Positions 45,171 through 56,943 of a DNA stretch of 64,000 bases are shown in pieces (positions within the stretch are counted from its first letter, which is position 1; each line of letters begins with the position of its first letter). The notes below the pieces were generated by a model. That model ran no database searches, had not been told where the DNA came from, and saw only the letters and a list, made by a program, of their open reading frames with translations. The translations under genes and the position numbers were made by a program. Location: contig NC_080566.1 of the NCBI RefSeq assembly GCF_030253575.1, positions 13,610,501-13,674,500 on the forward strand, given 5' to 3'. The stretch is from Rhododendron vialii (lineage: Eukaryota; Streptophyta; Magnoliopsida; Ericales; Ericaceae).

Positions 45171-48100
45171 ATGTCCCCCTCTCTCTCCACCTTAGAAACC
45201 AGGTTTCTCACTCTCTCCTTTTCTCTCTCTCTATGCTTCTGTTTTTCTTTTCTTTTTTGTTGTCTTTTCCATTTGTATTTTCTGATTTTTTTTTCTTAGG
45301 ACATGGTTGCTTCATTGTAATGATATGATTCCTCGGGCCAGTTCGTGTGACCGGATTTGCGAATCAAGACCATATATCCAATATGATCACATATCCGGTG
45401 TATAATTAATGGAGATATATTTATGATTCGGATTAAACATGTCTAAGATATACTTTGTGGGATAGCATATGCAATACCATGATGATGTAGCCATAATCAT
45501 CCAATCACTACTAATCCAGTAGGAATCTATAATCAATGGCTTTATTAGCACTATGTAGATGGGTACAACGGCCTCTGATAAACCCCCCACCCCCCCCCCA
45601 CCCCCCCCCCCCCCCCCCCCCCCCCGGCCAAGAAAAATATAAGCCTATGATGGATAAGCTTATCCCTAAAGAATGACTCTTGGTCCAATTTCTTGATTTC
45701 CATCAGCCGTGAGGGTCAAAACCTTCTTTGGGTATGTCAAAACCTTAAATTTCAGCTTGTTCAGTTCCATCATATAAAACTGGTGGCTTATAGTGGATTG
45801 GTGCTAGAATGGTGAAGAAATTCCCCTGAATTCTACTCCGTGATCAGTGATTCACCGGTGACATAATTGATCAAAAGAAAGCTATGAAGTGAATTTTGCT
45901 GGAGTCACTCAAGTTGGTGGTTTGGTTACTTCTAAGAACTAGAACTAGTATGGGGGGGGGGGTTGGGGGGGGGCGGGGTGTGTGCTTTTGTCGGTGTTCT
46001 CTACAAATAAATGAATGATGAAAGCAATTTGAGTTCCTCGTAAATATGTAAATATGCATATCTGATAAGCTGCATTGCCAAAGCACAATGTGCAATTACT
46101 AGGCAAGTCTACTATGAAGTCAACATCTTTGTGAGATGCAGTGTGATTTACACTTCACAATGTTGTGCCCATTCATGCAGATCTTAACAGTTGAACAAAA
46201 ATCTCCCCAAGTAGAAGATATAAGCCACATGTAAAAGTACTAATTGAGATTGTGAAGTTACTTTTAGGCTCTAGCAACTTGGAAGAGTTACGGGTTTAGT
46301 TGTCACTCTGCATCTAACACTTCACAAACTTTTGGAACAAGGGAACATGTCATGAAAAAGTAGCAGACAGTCAAAACCAAAAGGATCCTCCTTTTTCCAT
46401 TCAATATGAGATGCTCTTGCCCCTCTTTCTAGGAGATGGTGATGTGATGAAAGCATTTAGCTAACTGTTTAAAAATGATTCCTTCTCATTTTTCTCCTTA
46501 ATTAATCTCCAGACTTTTTTTCCAAGTCTTTAAACCTTATGTACTTTTTTTGCACAAACAGAAATTGGTTTGGAGTATGACTATAATGCTTTTTCTTTTT
46601 AACTGATTTCTGTCTTTCTTACACGATAGTAGAATAAAACTTGATATCGCAATCGATTTTCTCTTGATGTGTTCTTAATTTGCATTTCACTGTGAAGTCT
46701 TCACATTCATTTTGTTTGGTAGGTATCTTGATTCTTGCAAGCGGCATGAAGTGGAGCCGAACTCAAAAATTTTATCGTGGTTTTACGAGGTCCTACTTTG
46801 TTGTTTGATTATTCTGTTTTACTCATCCTAGCTATACTGGAGAACGAAACGATCACAGATATGAATGATTACTTTCTCTTTACATTTTTTTGCTTCACTT
46901 GTTTCTTTTTCTACCTCCCTCCTATTTGATACTCTCATCGTATGATGGGGAAGGACAACTACTCATTGAATCTTGAACAACTAAAGTGGTCTTGGGTCAA
47001 CAAGTTGCAAGGAAGCACTGACATGTTCGGATAAGACAAGTTCATAGAAATGTCGAAGGATCATTGGGGGGGGGGGGGGGGGGGGGGGGTGTTTGGTATC
47101 ATTGTCAACTAGCGCCCAAACCAAGTGGTAAACATATTGTGAAAATGTTACTTAATAGGCAGTCACAAGTACAAATTTGAGCTTGAGAAAAAAGGGCCAA
47201 CAAAGTGGTTTGGTGTTTGCTTACTAGGCTCATAACCTGGGTTCAGTTCTCATTTGGGGTTTCATTCCCCACCACCCATTGCTGTTTCCCCTAGGGTGGA
47301 CTCCTATATGACACATTGATCGACGTCTAACTTGGTTCACCATCTCATGACTACTTCGATTTTCATAGTAACAAATATTTGAAATGGTTGAGTTAGTATC
47401 ATGTCAGGCTATGTGTTCTTTACACAATGAAATGTGAATCTTCACCTACTAAATACTCTCTCCGTCCCAAATTCTTTGTCCGGTCTGCAAAATGGAGTGT
47501 TAAAAATAATACAATTTTTGCAAGAAAAAATCAAAAGTTTTTCAACAACTTACTAGATATCAATGAATATTTTTAATTTGTGAAAAAAGTTTGAATTTTT
47601 TCTTGAAAAAATTGTATTATTTTTAACACTCCGTTTTGCGGACCGGACAAAGAATTTGGGACGGAGAGAGTAGTCTATGAAGCACGTATACTTCTATAGG
47701 TCGCCGTATCTGTGTCCGACATGCCAGGACTCGGTAAAAAACGTATGGGATATGCCACTTGGTGTGTCTATTAAATTTAGTTAAGCTTTTCCAGGGGAAA
47801 ATGGGGGGACACAAAGGGGACATGGAAAGACATGTATGGGGGTCACAGAGAGGATCAAATATGCAATTTTTTAAAATTTGTTTGGGGTCAATTGGTATTA
47901 TTTCAAGTATTTTGGGTTAATGTAATGTATATATGACGCTTGTATATACATATTGATGTTCATGCTTCTACATATAACTTTGTTTCCACTGGTTTAAAAT
48001 TACTTTTTTATTAATTTTTGTGTTGTCCCCCATTGTGTCCTTGTTTCCATTTCTTTAGAAATCCCGTGCTCATGCTACATCTCGTAAATGGTTCAAGTGA

Positions 48101-51100
48101 AGCCTAGCTGTTTCTTATACTTAATGGCACTTTACCATTTGGTATAAAGGAAATTAGGCTTCAAGTTCAAACTTTGTGAGCCAATATTCATATTCACAGA
48201 TGAGCTCTTTCCTATCCTTCATGAGGGGCGGGGCTTCACTCAGGCCTAACATATGAACATGTGTAACACATATATGCTCAGCACATTGGGGAGCTGGTCC
48301 TTGATGGAGGAGACCAACCTGCCTCTAATAGAATTAGTCGAATTTGAATATGGCTGTTTACTGACTTCTTGAAAGGTTGGATGGTATTCCCTGTTGAGGT
48401 TGACAAATCTATTCCAATGACTGACTTTTTTAATAACTCTTCACTCAGGCAAAGATTCAGAAATCATCTCAACAGAAATGCAATATGGCCATTTTATTGG
48501 ACTGCCTGAAGGATGCTGATTTCCCTCCACTTGTTGATGTATTCGTGGAAGTCAACTCCTCAGATATTGATGCAGATGACATAACTCAAGCATCACACTG
48601 CTCCTTAAGCAAAGACTTTGTCATTTCTTTGTTGGATGCAATTAATTTGAAGCTTCGAATTGGTGATCTCCTCGATATATCACTTGTGGATGACTTCTTG
48701 CGGTATGTGCCACTGTTTTGATAACATAATCAACTACTCGTTCTAATGGTCCTCGTTCCCGTGGATTAATCTTGAAAATCGGCAAAATCTTGCCAATCTT
48801 TCAGTTTATATGGGTGGTTTCTTGATACTGCAAACTTAATTCTTTGTTGATTTGGGATGTCTTCAGGGATCCTTCCAAAGGTGGTTTTTCTTGCCATGTT
48901 TTGAACCTCAGGTCTTCTCAGATGGGAGACTTCAACATATCAGGAAGCTTCAAGCACTTACACACCCTTAATCTGGACTTTTGTGCTTCTCTTACTAGTT
49001 TGCAGAAGGATTCTTTCGCTTGCCTACCAAATCTGATGTGTCTTTCAATGTGTGAAACCGGAGTTACTAATCTGTGGACGACTAGTGCTGCCTTGTCAAA
49101 ACTAACTTCATTGGTGGAACTCCGGTTTCAAAATTGTATGTGTTGCAAAGGCACTGGGCCTTGCCCTCTATCATGCAGTGTAACAGAGGATCTGCAGCTC
49201 CCTTGTCACAGAACTGGTTCAGGTAATTGAATTTTGTACAGTGGCACTTCATTTATTCTTTTTCTTTCTTTGGTTTTGATGTAAATTAGTTTTTCCTGTT
49301 TGAAATATTCAACGCATACCCACAGAGCACGCAACATAAAAGTTCTACAAATTTGTAGCAACATCAGGACTTTCTAAAATGTTCCCATTAGAATTCCTGA
49401 TGGCTAATGTGCTATCTTTTCTCACTTGGGATTTATATGGAGCTTTTGGTACTTGTTTTCTATTTTTTACTCCATATTTGTTTAGGTTTGCAAGACTGAA
49501 TCACGAGTTATCCAATTATTGCTTAGTTGAATTTTCAGGCCATCTTCAAACAACAGGCTCACCGGAGCATTCATCTGATCTTCTTCCAGTTTTGGATGGA
49601 AAATCTAATCTGCAAATTGAGGTTAAAACAAAGTTTCTTATGTGAAGAAGTAATATGTGACTTCACAATAAGCTATCTAATGCTAAAGAATTTTCTGCTC
49701 TGTATGGCAGGTTTCTCTTAGCGGATTGTGTGTTCAAGATGGAAATAAGTCTCCTGCTAGTGCACTTAATTGCAGCACAGAGGATGCCTGTACCACATTC
49801 AGGAAGTATGTTTCACATCATCCTTCGCCTATCTGCTTCGAGAAACATTATAGGGTGTACATGATTATCTCATTGCCTCGCTTGGCCGTTTTAGATAACT
49901 GGCCAATCAGGGAGCTGGAAAGGGAAACGGCGAAGGCAAAATTTTCAGAATGTTATGAGTTATTACCATATAAAAGACAGCACAAAGAGAGTGTTGTCAG
50001 CATTTTACATATGCGTGAAACTGGGGCGAGTACAAGCCGCAATCGATACTCATCCAGGCCAAGGCAGTCATTTTCCTATGGAAATAGTCCATATTTCTAC
50101 TCCAGGTCTCTTTGTGCAGCCAAACTTGGGTGTTCAGGATGGCCACTCTTACATCCAGTATCCAATATCTGCCCTATTTCCAAAGAAGAAGGTAAGAGCC
50201 TTCGGCCAAGGCAGTTTGAGTATCATCCATCAAACTCTAGTCTCATGGTTTTTGGAACTCTGGATGGGGAAATAATCGTTATCAACCATGAAAACGGGCA
50301 TATTATTGGTTATGTCCCTTCCCTTGGCTCTACAAACAGTGTTCTGGGCTTATGTTGGCTTAAGACGTATCCATCAAAGGTATGCCAACCATCTCTAGAT
50401 GTTTTGTTGTTTTAGCAAAATCTTGTTATCCCAATTCCCAAAAGAACTAGTAATTTTTAGGCTGCTTAAGTCACTGTATTTCGAAGCCAATGTGATGTAT
50501 AATGTTTTTCCTACTTTTTGGTAACTCAATGTAATGTGGTAGAAGAACCTTTTGATCTTCTTTATGGGGTACCTGCTAATATCTGCTCCCTTTTGCATTG
50601 AATAATCAGTTCCTTGCTGGTTCAGATAATGGTGCCTTGAGGTTATACGACGTGAATGATCTGCTACCGAATATTGCCGATGGCTATGCTAGTCCCTGTA
50701 ATGTTACCGTTGGCAATTTTGAGCAGCTGACATCTGTTCATGTCAATGCGACGGATGATCAGTTTATTGCAAGCGGTTACGCCAAACATGTGGCGATTTA
50801 TGACATTAACAGCGGCAAATGCTTACAGTTATTCAAAGATATGCATCAAGGACCCATTAATGTGGCTAAATTCGCTCACCATTCTCCTTCCATATTTGTT
50901 ACTTCATCCTTTGACCTTGACGTCAAGATGTGGGACTGTCGGCAGAATCCAATACGACCTTGCTATACAGTTTCAAGCTCAAGAGGGAATGTAATGGCTT
51001 GCTTCTCTCCCGATGACCATCACGTGCTTGTGTCAGCTGTGGATAATGAGGTATTTCAATTAAACGGAGATTCCATCAAAGTAATCACGATTATGTGGCA

Positions 51101-52152
51101 ATCTGTATGTTCCCTCCGTCCCCAAATAAGAGTTCAGTATTCGATTTTGGGCTATCCTTGAATAAGTTTCCATTTTGAAAAGTTAATGGGTAAAAGTGGA
51201 GGATAATTTTGGAAAGTAGAGGTAAAAGTTAATATGAAATGTGTAACGATGATGTTTCCTCAGTAAGTTGGAATTACGAAGCTGGAGTGGACACTTAAAA
51301 AGGGACGGAGTGGGTATTTTTTTATTTCTTTCCATGTCCCCGACATGTCTGTATCCCCACTAATCCAGAGTTGTCATGTCACATGCCCATATATGTTCCC
51401 ATGTCTGTGCTTCTTAGCTTTTAAGTATTACTCTTCTTGCAGTTTAGTTGCACAATTACTAACTAAACTTGCATTTATTTTGGACTTTGACTGGGCACTG
51501 CCTTTGATTGAGGTTTTTTTTCCAATTGAGGCTTATTAATACTTTTATACTAGCATTGTTGTTAAAGAATTTGTGTTGGATTGACCTGGTTATGCTCGGG
51601 TTCGGGAATGCAAAGGGCCTTTAGAGGCAACAAGGTCTCCAACCTCTGTAAACTCTCAAATACAGGAGTCTCTAGCTAGATATTCTGTTATATATGCAGT
51701 GCATTTTTAAATAAAATGGTGTGGTTTGATGCTACAAAACTGAGGCTGACAGCGAAGGCTACCAGGTTAAGCAACTTATGGCAGTGGATGGGAGCCTTCA
51801 CACAAAGTTTGAGATACCTCCAACCGGAAGTTCCCACAACTACACTCGGTCATATTACCTGAATGGAAGGGACTACATCATCAGTGGGAGTTCTGATGAA
51901 TCTGTTGTTCGTATTTGCTGTGCTCAAACCGGAAGGCGCCTTAGGGACGTTTGTTTGGAGGACAGGAGCTCAAGAACCTCAATGTTTGTGCAATCCTTAA
52001 GGGGTGATCCTTTTAGACACTTTCAAATGGCAGTCTTAGCAACCTCTGTGCATCCCAGCTCAAAGTCAGAAATCATCAAGGTCAATTTGCTCGCATCCTG
52101 CCATGGCATAAAAGAATATTCTCTCGCGCGTTCCTCTCGTCTGGGAGGTTAA
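45171..52152 (+). CDS. LRR plus WD40 (transducin-like) protein
   Basis: Eight exons join into 762 codons: 45171-45202, 46723-46789, 48449-48702, 48867-49222, 49539-49621, 49711-50379, 50610-51050 and 51766-52152. All introns are GT-AG and the phases agree. The N-terminus reads MSPSLSTLETR/YLDSCKRHEVEPN. Residues about 34-117 are helical and acidic. Residues about 125-215 have leucine-rich repeats (HVLNLRSSQMGDF, LHTLNLDFCASLTSL, LPNLMCLSMCETGVTNLW, LTSLVELRFQNC). A short Cys cluster follows (CMCCKGTGPC). Residues about 440-720 carry WD40 blades (LMVFGTLDGEIIVIN, FLAGSDNGALRLYDV, SIFVTSSFDLDVKMWDCRQ, YIISGSSDESVVRICCAQTG). It matches a conserved plant family of unknown role; scaffold function is an inference. 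Exon 1 is very short, so its start is the least certain part. Introns 1 and 2 hold G/C homopolymers and a mariner MITE. Confidence 0.83.
45583..45625. repeat. Poly-C tract in intron 1
   Basis: 43 bases of almost pure C, broken by A at 45589 and 45600. The other strand is poly-G. Confidence 0.9.
45952..45979. repeat. Poly-G tract in intron 1
   Basis: Runs of 11, 9 and 4 G residues separated by TT and C, a G-quadruplex-prone sequence. Confidence 0.9.
47066..47089. repeat. Poly-G tract in intron 2
   Basis: 24 consecutive G residues. Confidence 0.92.
47190..47300 (+). mobile_element. Possible tRNA-derived SINE in intron 2
   Basis: GTGGTTTGGTGTTTGC resembles an A box and CTGGGTTCAGTTCTCA, about 40 bases later, a B box. 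The flanks give no clear duplication. Confidence 0.4.
47454..47672. mobile_element. Stowaway/mariner MITE in intron 2
   Basis: The ends TACTCTCTCCGTCCC and GGGACGGAGAGAGTA are perfect inverted repeats with TA edges. The inner arms (AAATTCTTTGTCCGGTC, TTAAAAATAATACAATTTTT and mirrors) also pair. Confidence 0.9.
47690..48090. mobile_element. Diverged GTGTCC-type MITE in intron 2
   Basis: GTGTCCGACATGCCAGGACTC and the closing GTGTTGTCCCCCATTGTGTC block resemble the element at 6584-7029. Its ends are eroded. Confidence 0.45.
51106..51315. mobile_element. Stowaway/mariner MITE in intron 7
   Basis: CCCTCCGTCCCCAAATAAG on the left and AAAAAGGGACGGAGTGGGTA on the right are inverted. The interior resembles the inner element at 27678-27963. 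Confidence 0.75.
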
Positions 52153-53205
52153 TGTATGTATCGTTTTAATGTGTTCACTTAATTATATATCTCTGGAATT
52201 ATACGTCTCCAAATCTATGCATATGTGGATCAGTTAGCCGACGTTGTGTTAGTTAATAAATGTGATTAATTTTGTGACGCCCTAATTACAAACCATTATA
52301 AGCAATAATATTTATAAAAGATAAGAGTTGGATACATAATATTTCTCAATCTCTAATATAGGTCATTATGAAAGCTTTGAAGTGTTTGTTTTTTTTTTTG
52401 GTAGTTACATGTTTGTGTACTATTTTGTCTCGTCTCGCTACTGTTTCCAAAAGAGGTGCAGATGAGGATTGTCATGCATATTTTTAAGATGTAGATGCTT
52501 CTTTAACGGTTGTCGTATATATGCACGCATTCCTCAGTGATACGACGACTGCTGGAGATTTTAAACCTCGTAACGGTAAATCCCTGAACAATTAATATAT
52601 TAGCAAACCATAATTCAAGTATCACTCCTCGTATATATACATTCACTTCGTGGCAAGTGTTAACATCGTGGGTTTTGCTCTAGTTATGTGAACCGATTGA
52701 AAATGTTGTCACCATGGTTATTTCTTCCTTCTAGGTCTGTCTAGAGGAAAAATCATTCAATCCCCGTCTAGAGTCGTGTCCGTAAGCAGGTTGAGGCAAG
52801 GTGAAGTTTTAGGATATTGAAAGCTGGGGTTACTTAGGTTTGTGGTAGAATTCGGGTTTGAGCAAGATACATAATCAATAAAGTTTTCCTGGTTTTGTCC
52901 TGAATGTATGATATACTAGTAAACTTTCTTTACTTATGCCTGTTGCTTGTGCTTTGACCATTTCATGCACATCCAGCATATGAATGTTAGTTTGGATAGC
53001 TCAGGGTGTATGGGCCAAGGTTTTAATAGCGGTAGCGGAGTGTTGAATATTTTTGGCGACAATGCAGGTATTGGAGTAGCGGCTGTGAAGTAGGCAAAAA
53101 ATTGCGTACAAACCGATATGTATTTAGGAACCAGTTAATACAGGTATGAATTTTTTGTAGAAACGATGTATCAAGGTTTACCGCTATGTAACAACCGATA
53201 TTTAA
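52153..53205. other. Downstream of the LRR-WD40 gene, no other gene
   Basis: The first few hundred bases are probably 3' untranslated sequence. No domain or repeat end is recognised in the rest. Confidence 0.45.
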
Positions 53206-53209
53206 ATCC

Positions 53210-53405
53210 ATGGTCTAGGCCAGCACACGCATACATCCAAGTGATTCCAAGTTGACTATTCACTAGGGGACAAACTCTAACTTTCACTAGCAGCTCCGAT
53301 AAAATTGGGACAAAATCATAAGTGGAGGTTTTAAACCTGAGACAATAGAGGAACAAATCTCTAATCTCAGGCCTAGACCACTTGGCCAATTCCTTGTTAT
53401 TGGCA
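53210..53405 (-). mobile_element. Possible SINE, minus orientation
   Basis: The minus strand has TTGGCCAAGTGGTCTAGGCC (A-box like) and, about 35 bases later, CAGGTTTAAAACCTCC (B-box like). I could not place the tail or a duplication. Confidence 0.45.
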
Positions 53406-53927
53406 TGTGAATTGTAATTGGTTTTGTGTTTTCCCATGACTATATATGCTGCAAATTGTTCTCTCACAAAGTTCTCCTTGCATAACAAAGAAAGTCACGA
53501 CCTTTTCTAGCTTAACGAACACGTCAAAACATCCGCTTCGGCGCTTGGTGCCATAAGCGCCGGTTTAAAACATGATAATATTGATACTTGCGTATTCTCG
53601 TTGCTCGTAGCTCTAGTTTGGTAGCATGAAGTTTTGGTTTCATTTTCCTTGTGATTGTTCCAACCAAACATGAACAATCAGCTCTTTGCCTCGTTTATAA
53701 GACCTACGTAAAAACATTTTAAGGAATAAAATAATTGAAAACGAACCGACCCCTTAGATCCTTTGACTCTCCCTTTTCATTATCCCTACATTCTTGTTCC
53801 CAGTCACCGAGGTTGTCGGACCGACCAAAAAAAAAAAATTACCACATGGTTTTGGAATAATTTCCCGTTGTAGTAATGGTGTGGGTGAACATTATGACTG
53901 ATTGAGGAACTAGAAAAGGTAATTAAA

Positions 53928-53989
<62 letters not shown>

Positions 53990-54592
53990 GCAGAGAGCAA
54001 TAGCATTTTGGAAAGTTGGATTATGTTGAAAGTTTTTTCTTGGCCAGGGAGAAACTATTTGTCCGGAAAATAATTTTTTTAAAATCTGAACTATTAATAT
54101 CAATCGATGTGGCCGTCGATGTTTTACGGTCAGAAATGTCCTCCAACGATCGATCAATCAGTTTCCTCTAGTAGGCAAACTGGGGGGTCCGATCTAGACA
54201 ACAAAGCCACACCGTCCATACTAGTAGTAGTACTTCCCACCGCCACATCCCAGACAAGTTAATAAATTACTACTACTAGTTACATTCTGTACCGATAAAG
54301 CTGAAGACATGTACTTGTCGTATATAGTAGTATTTGTATGCACTTATTTTCATGATTACCACGTGGGGTGTTACTTTCTAGACACCGTCCAATCATCTGT
54401 AACTTTTAAATTTATTTATTTAACAATGTTATATATTTTTGGGTAGTGATTTTGTCACACCTTTTTTTATAATGTCACATCTTATAAGTGTATTTTTTGA
54501 TGCAAAAATATACTTGCAGGGTGTGGCATTATCAAAAAATGGTTTGGCAAAATCATTTTCCATATTCTTACGGACTATTCTCCAACTACTTA
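53406..54592. other. Intergenic with a (CT)n tract
   Basis: No gene recognised. A 56-base CT repeat runs 53931-53986. Confidence 0.5.
53931..53986 (+). repeat. (CT)n microsatellite
   Basis: 28 uninterrupted CT units. Confidence 0.97.
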
Positions 54593-55355
54593 GAGCATGT
54601 ACATCAACAATAGATGAAATACCTAGCTAAAAAGTACCTTTTTTACTTTACATATTCTTATTTTCTCTCATACTACACCAGTCTCTCTACTATTTTCTCT
54701 ATTCCCATTAAATAAGATATAATACTCCTCCTCCGAGATCCTCAACCACCGCCAACGCCACCACCGTCGTCAATCCTCAATCCACAACAACCAGATCCTC
54801 ACCACCAAACTCGATCAACAACAGTTAGAACCGATCGACAAGAATAAGAACCGTTCAACGAGAATCAGAACCGAACTCCGAACTCAAAGACCTAAATCCC
54901 AAATCCCACCAACACGACCCGATCGACGACAGCTCCTCCTCAAACCCGCCGCCTGTCTCCAGCGCAATTGTCAGGGACGCTCTCGGTCTTCTCAATCTCC
55001 TTTGGGCAGCGGAAGAAGGACCTGGTTCTAGTTGTCCATTCTGAGTTCAAGAGAGAGAGAGAGGAGTGTAGTTAAGTGTGTATATGAGGGAGTTGCAGTG
55101 CATCGACAAGGAAAAATGAGGGGGGTGTACTGCAACGAGGAAAGGACCAGAGAAAATGAGGGAGGGGAAGGGAGGAGAGAGAAAATAAATAGTATTTTAA
55201 TGGATACCTGGTGAATAGTATCTCTCTATAAGTACTGAGCATTTTTAAAAAATGGAAAATGGCTCTCTTTTTACCTAGGCTGGTGCAGTGCACATTTTGG
55301 ATTTTTGCTAGCTAAAATACCTAAAATACTCTTTTAACTAAGCTGGTGTACATGC
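54593..55355. mobile_element. MITE with GAGCATGTACA ends
   Basis: The edges GAGCATGTACATCAACA and GGTGTACATGCT, with mirrored AAATACCTAGCTAAAA and TAGCTAAAATACCTAAAA blocks, give inverted ends. The interior (54720-55060) is low-complexity with AACAAC/CGATCAAC repeats and no recognised gene. Confidence 0.6.
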
Positions 55356-55491
55356 TATTTACATATATATTAGCCCCACGATTAATGAGTCATACACATA
55401 TGCGAGAGACGGGTGATCGAAGAGTAGTTGGTAAGAGTATTTCTAGACTTATTGAATTTATATAACTTGTCGCCTCAACAACTAGAGCCCC

Positions 55492-56755
55492 GTTCTAGAA
55501 AGCAAATTATGTATTTATTTTTTAAGAAGGTGTTCGGCTCCGAAATGGCTCAAGGACTGAGCGGGCGTGCCAAGACTTGTCGCGTCTAACGTAAATGGTT
55601 GAGCGTCCTTTTTCTGACTTCTTCACCGTAAGGGCGATAGTGCTGCAAACCTAAGGGCTGGATTGTAGTGTTGGTTCGTGGTTTTGCCTCTACGAGCGAG
55701 GACTTAATAATTTCCTAACCGTGTAGGAAAAGAAGTAGCAATGTAGAATGACTTTATTATATCGTGATAATAAGGTCGGGGATACAAGAGAGATATGAAT
55801 AACTTTATTATGTTGTAATAATAAAGTTGGAGTACAAGAGAGATAGAAAACTCGAACTACTTGGTGAAGTAATTGAGTAAATGAGAGAGAAGTGAGATAA
55901 TTGCTTCACTGGGAAGGCTTTGGTTTTTTAAGCGTTGAGCTTGATTGGTGTGGGAACCCTTTTTTCTTCTTGTCTTCTAGTATTTATAGGCCAAAAGTCT
56001 TCGAATTTTCTGCATGCAAGGAGCTTGTTGTCCTCTTCTCGTGATGACACATGTCCCATGTCTCCCGATTCTCTCTCCATGATGCAACGGTTGTGGGATG
56101 TATGCACATGTGCTTTTTCCATCGTGGGAGGTTTGCTAGAAGTGAAAAACTAATTACCCATATGTTAATTTTTGATCATGGGCAGTTGAGAGAATAATGG
56201 GCCATGTATTTCTCCTCTACTCTCTATTTGTACGGGTAGTTGACAAACCATTGGCCATGTCATCCCTTTTTCCGTGGGTTGCCAAAACTACCAGCCATTT
56301 GACTCGGTCAAATGGCTTCTTGCCAGGCAACAACATTTCCACTTTTTATAGGTCACCTGGGTAATAGGCCACTTAATCAAATTAAATGGCCTTCTAATTT
56401 ATTCAACCCATAAAAACACCTATCGAATTTAAATAAGTCATGGGCCGACTGAATTCTTTTTGCAAATAGACCCACGACTCTCAAACTCAAACCCAAATCG
56501 AACTAAAATTAATTAGGCCCAATTATCCATGTCTTGGCCCATTAATTTTAACTCAATACATCTCTGTTTTTTGGCCCAATTTAATTAAAAGATAATTAAA
56601 TGGCCTTTCAACTCTTGCCCAGGACTGGATGCCAAAAACGGGCGTAAACAGAAGGTAATTTCAAGCTAAAAAATTATGTGTTTAAGCAAATAATGATCCT
56701 ATCAATATGGATATTGTTTGATAGATCTCATTGAGATCTTTTAATCGGTGCCTTC
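55492..56755. mobile_element. Harbinger MITE (copy of 20630-20869) split by a solo LTR
   Basis: The left arm (55492-55530) and the sequence after 56655 are the reverse complement of the element at 20630. The blocks TATTTATTTTTTAAGAAGG and TAATTTCAAGCT, then AATTATGTGTTTA, then GATAGATCTCATTGAGATC, are adjacent there and 1.1 kb apart here. The far end is eroded. Confidence 0.75.
55531..56650 (+). mobile_element. Solo LTR, duplication GAAGG
   Basis: The 1,120-bp sequence starts TGTTCGGCTCC and ends GGGCGTAAACA with GAAGG on both sides (55526-55530, 56651-56655). A TATA-like TATTTATAGG is at 55980. Comparison with the MITE copy at 20630 shows the empty site directly. Confidence 0.88.
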
Positions 56756-56943
56756 GTATCAAGCAATAATACAAAGTTCAAATTTCTAAAGTCTAATGAT
56801 GATGTCTTCATAAAAAGATGAATTTATGGAAATTTAATACTTAGAAAGAGATGGAGGGAGTAATTGTTATATTATCTCTCAATTATATAGGTTGCCACTC
56901 TTTTAGTCTAGTCTTTGTTGGCAAGTGTCTCATGGCTGGTGGG

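Noticed and set aside
53171..53488. Minus-strand frame of 105 codons
   Set aside because: It overlaps a SINE-like sequence and has no recognisable domain.
53804..54157. Minus-strand frame with long RERE runs; also 28156-28507, 30098-30499, 30537-31013 and 60176-60433
   Set aside because: These frames are open only because they run through CT/GA microsatellites.
54720..55170. Possible Pro/Asn-rich gene inside a MITE
   Set aside because: The sequence is low-complexity, lacks a start with splice support and lies within inverted transposon ends.
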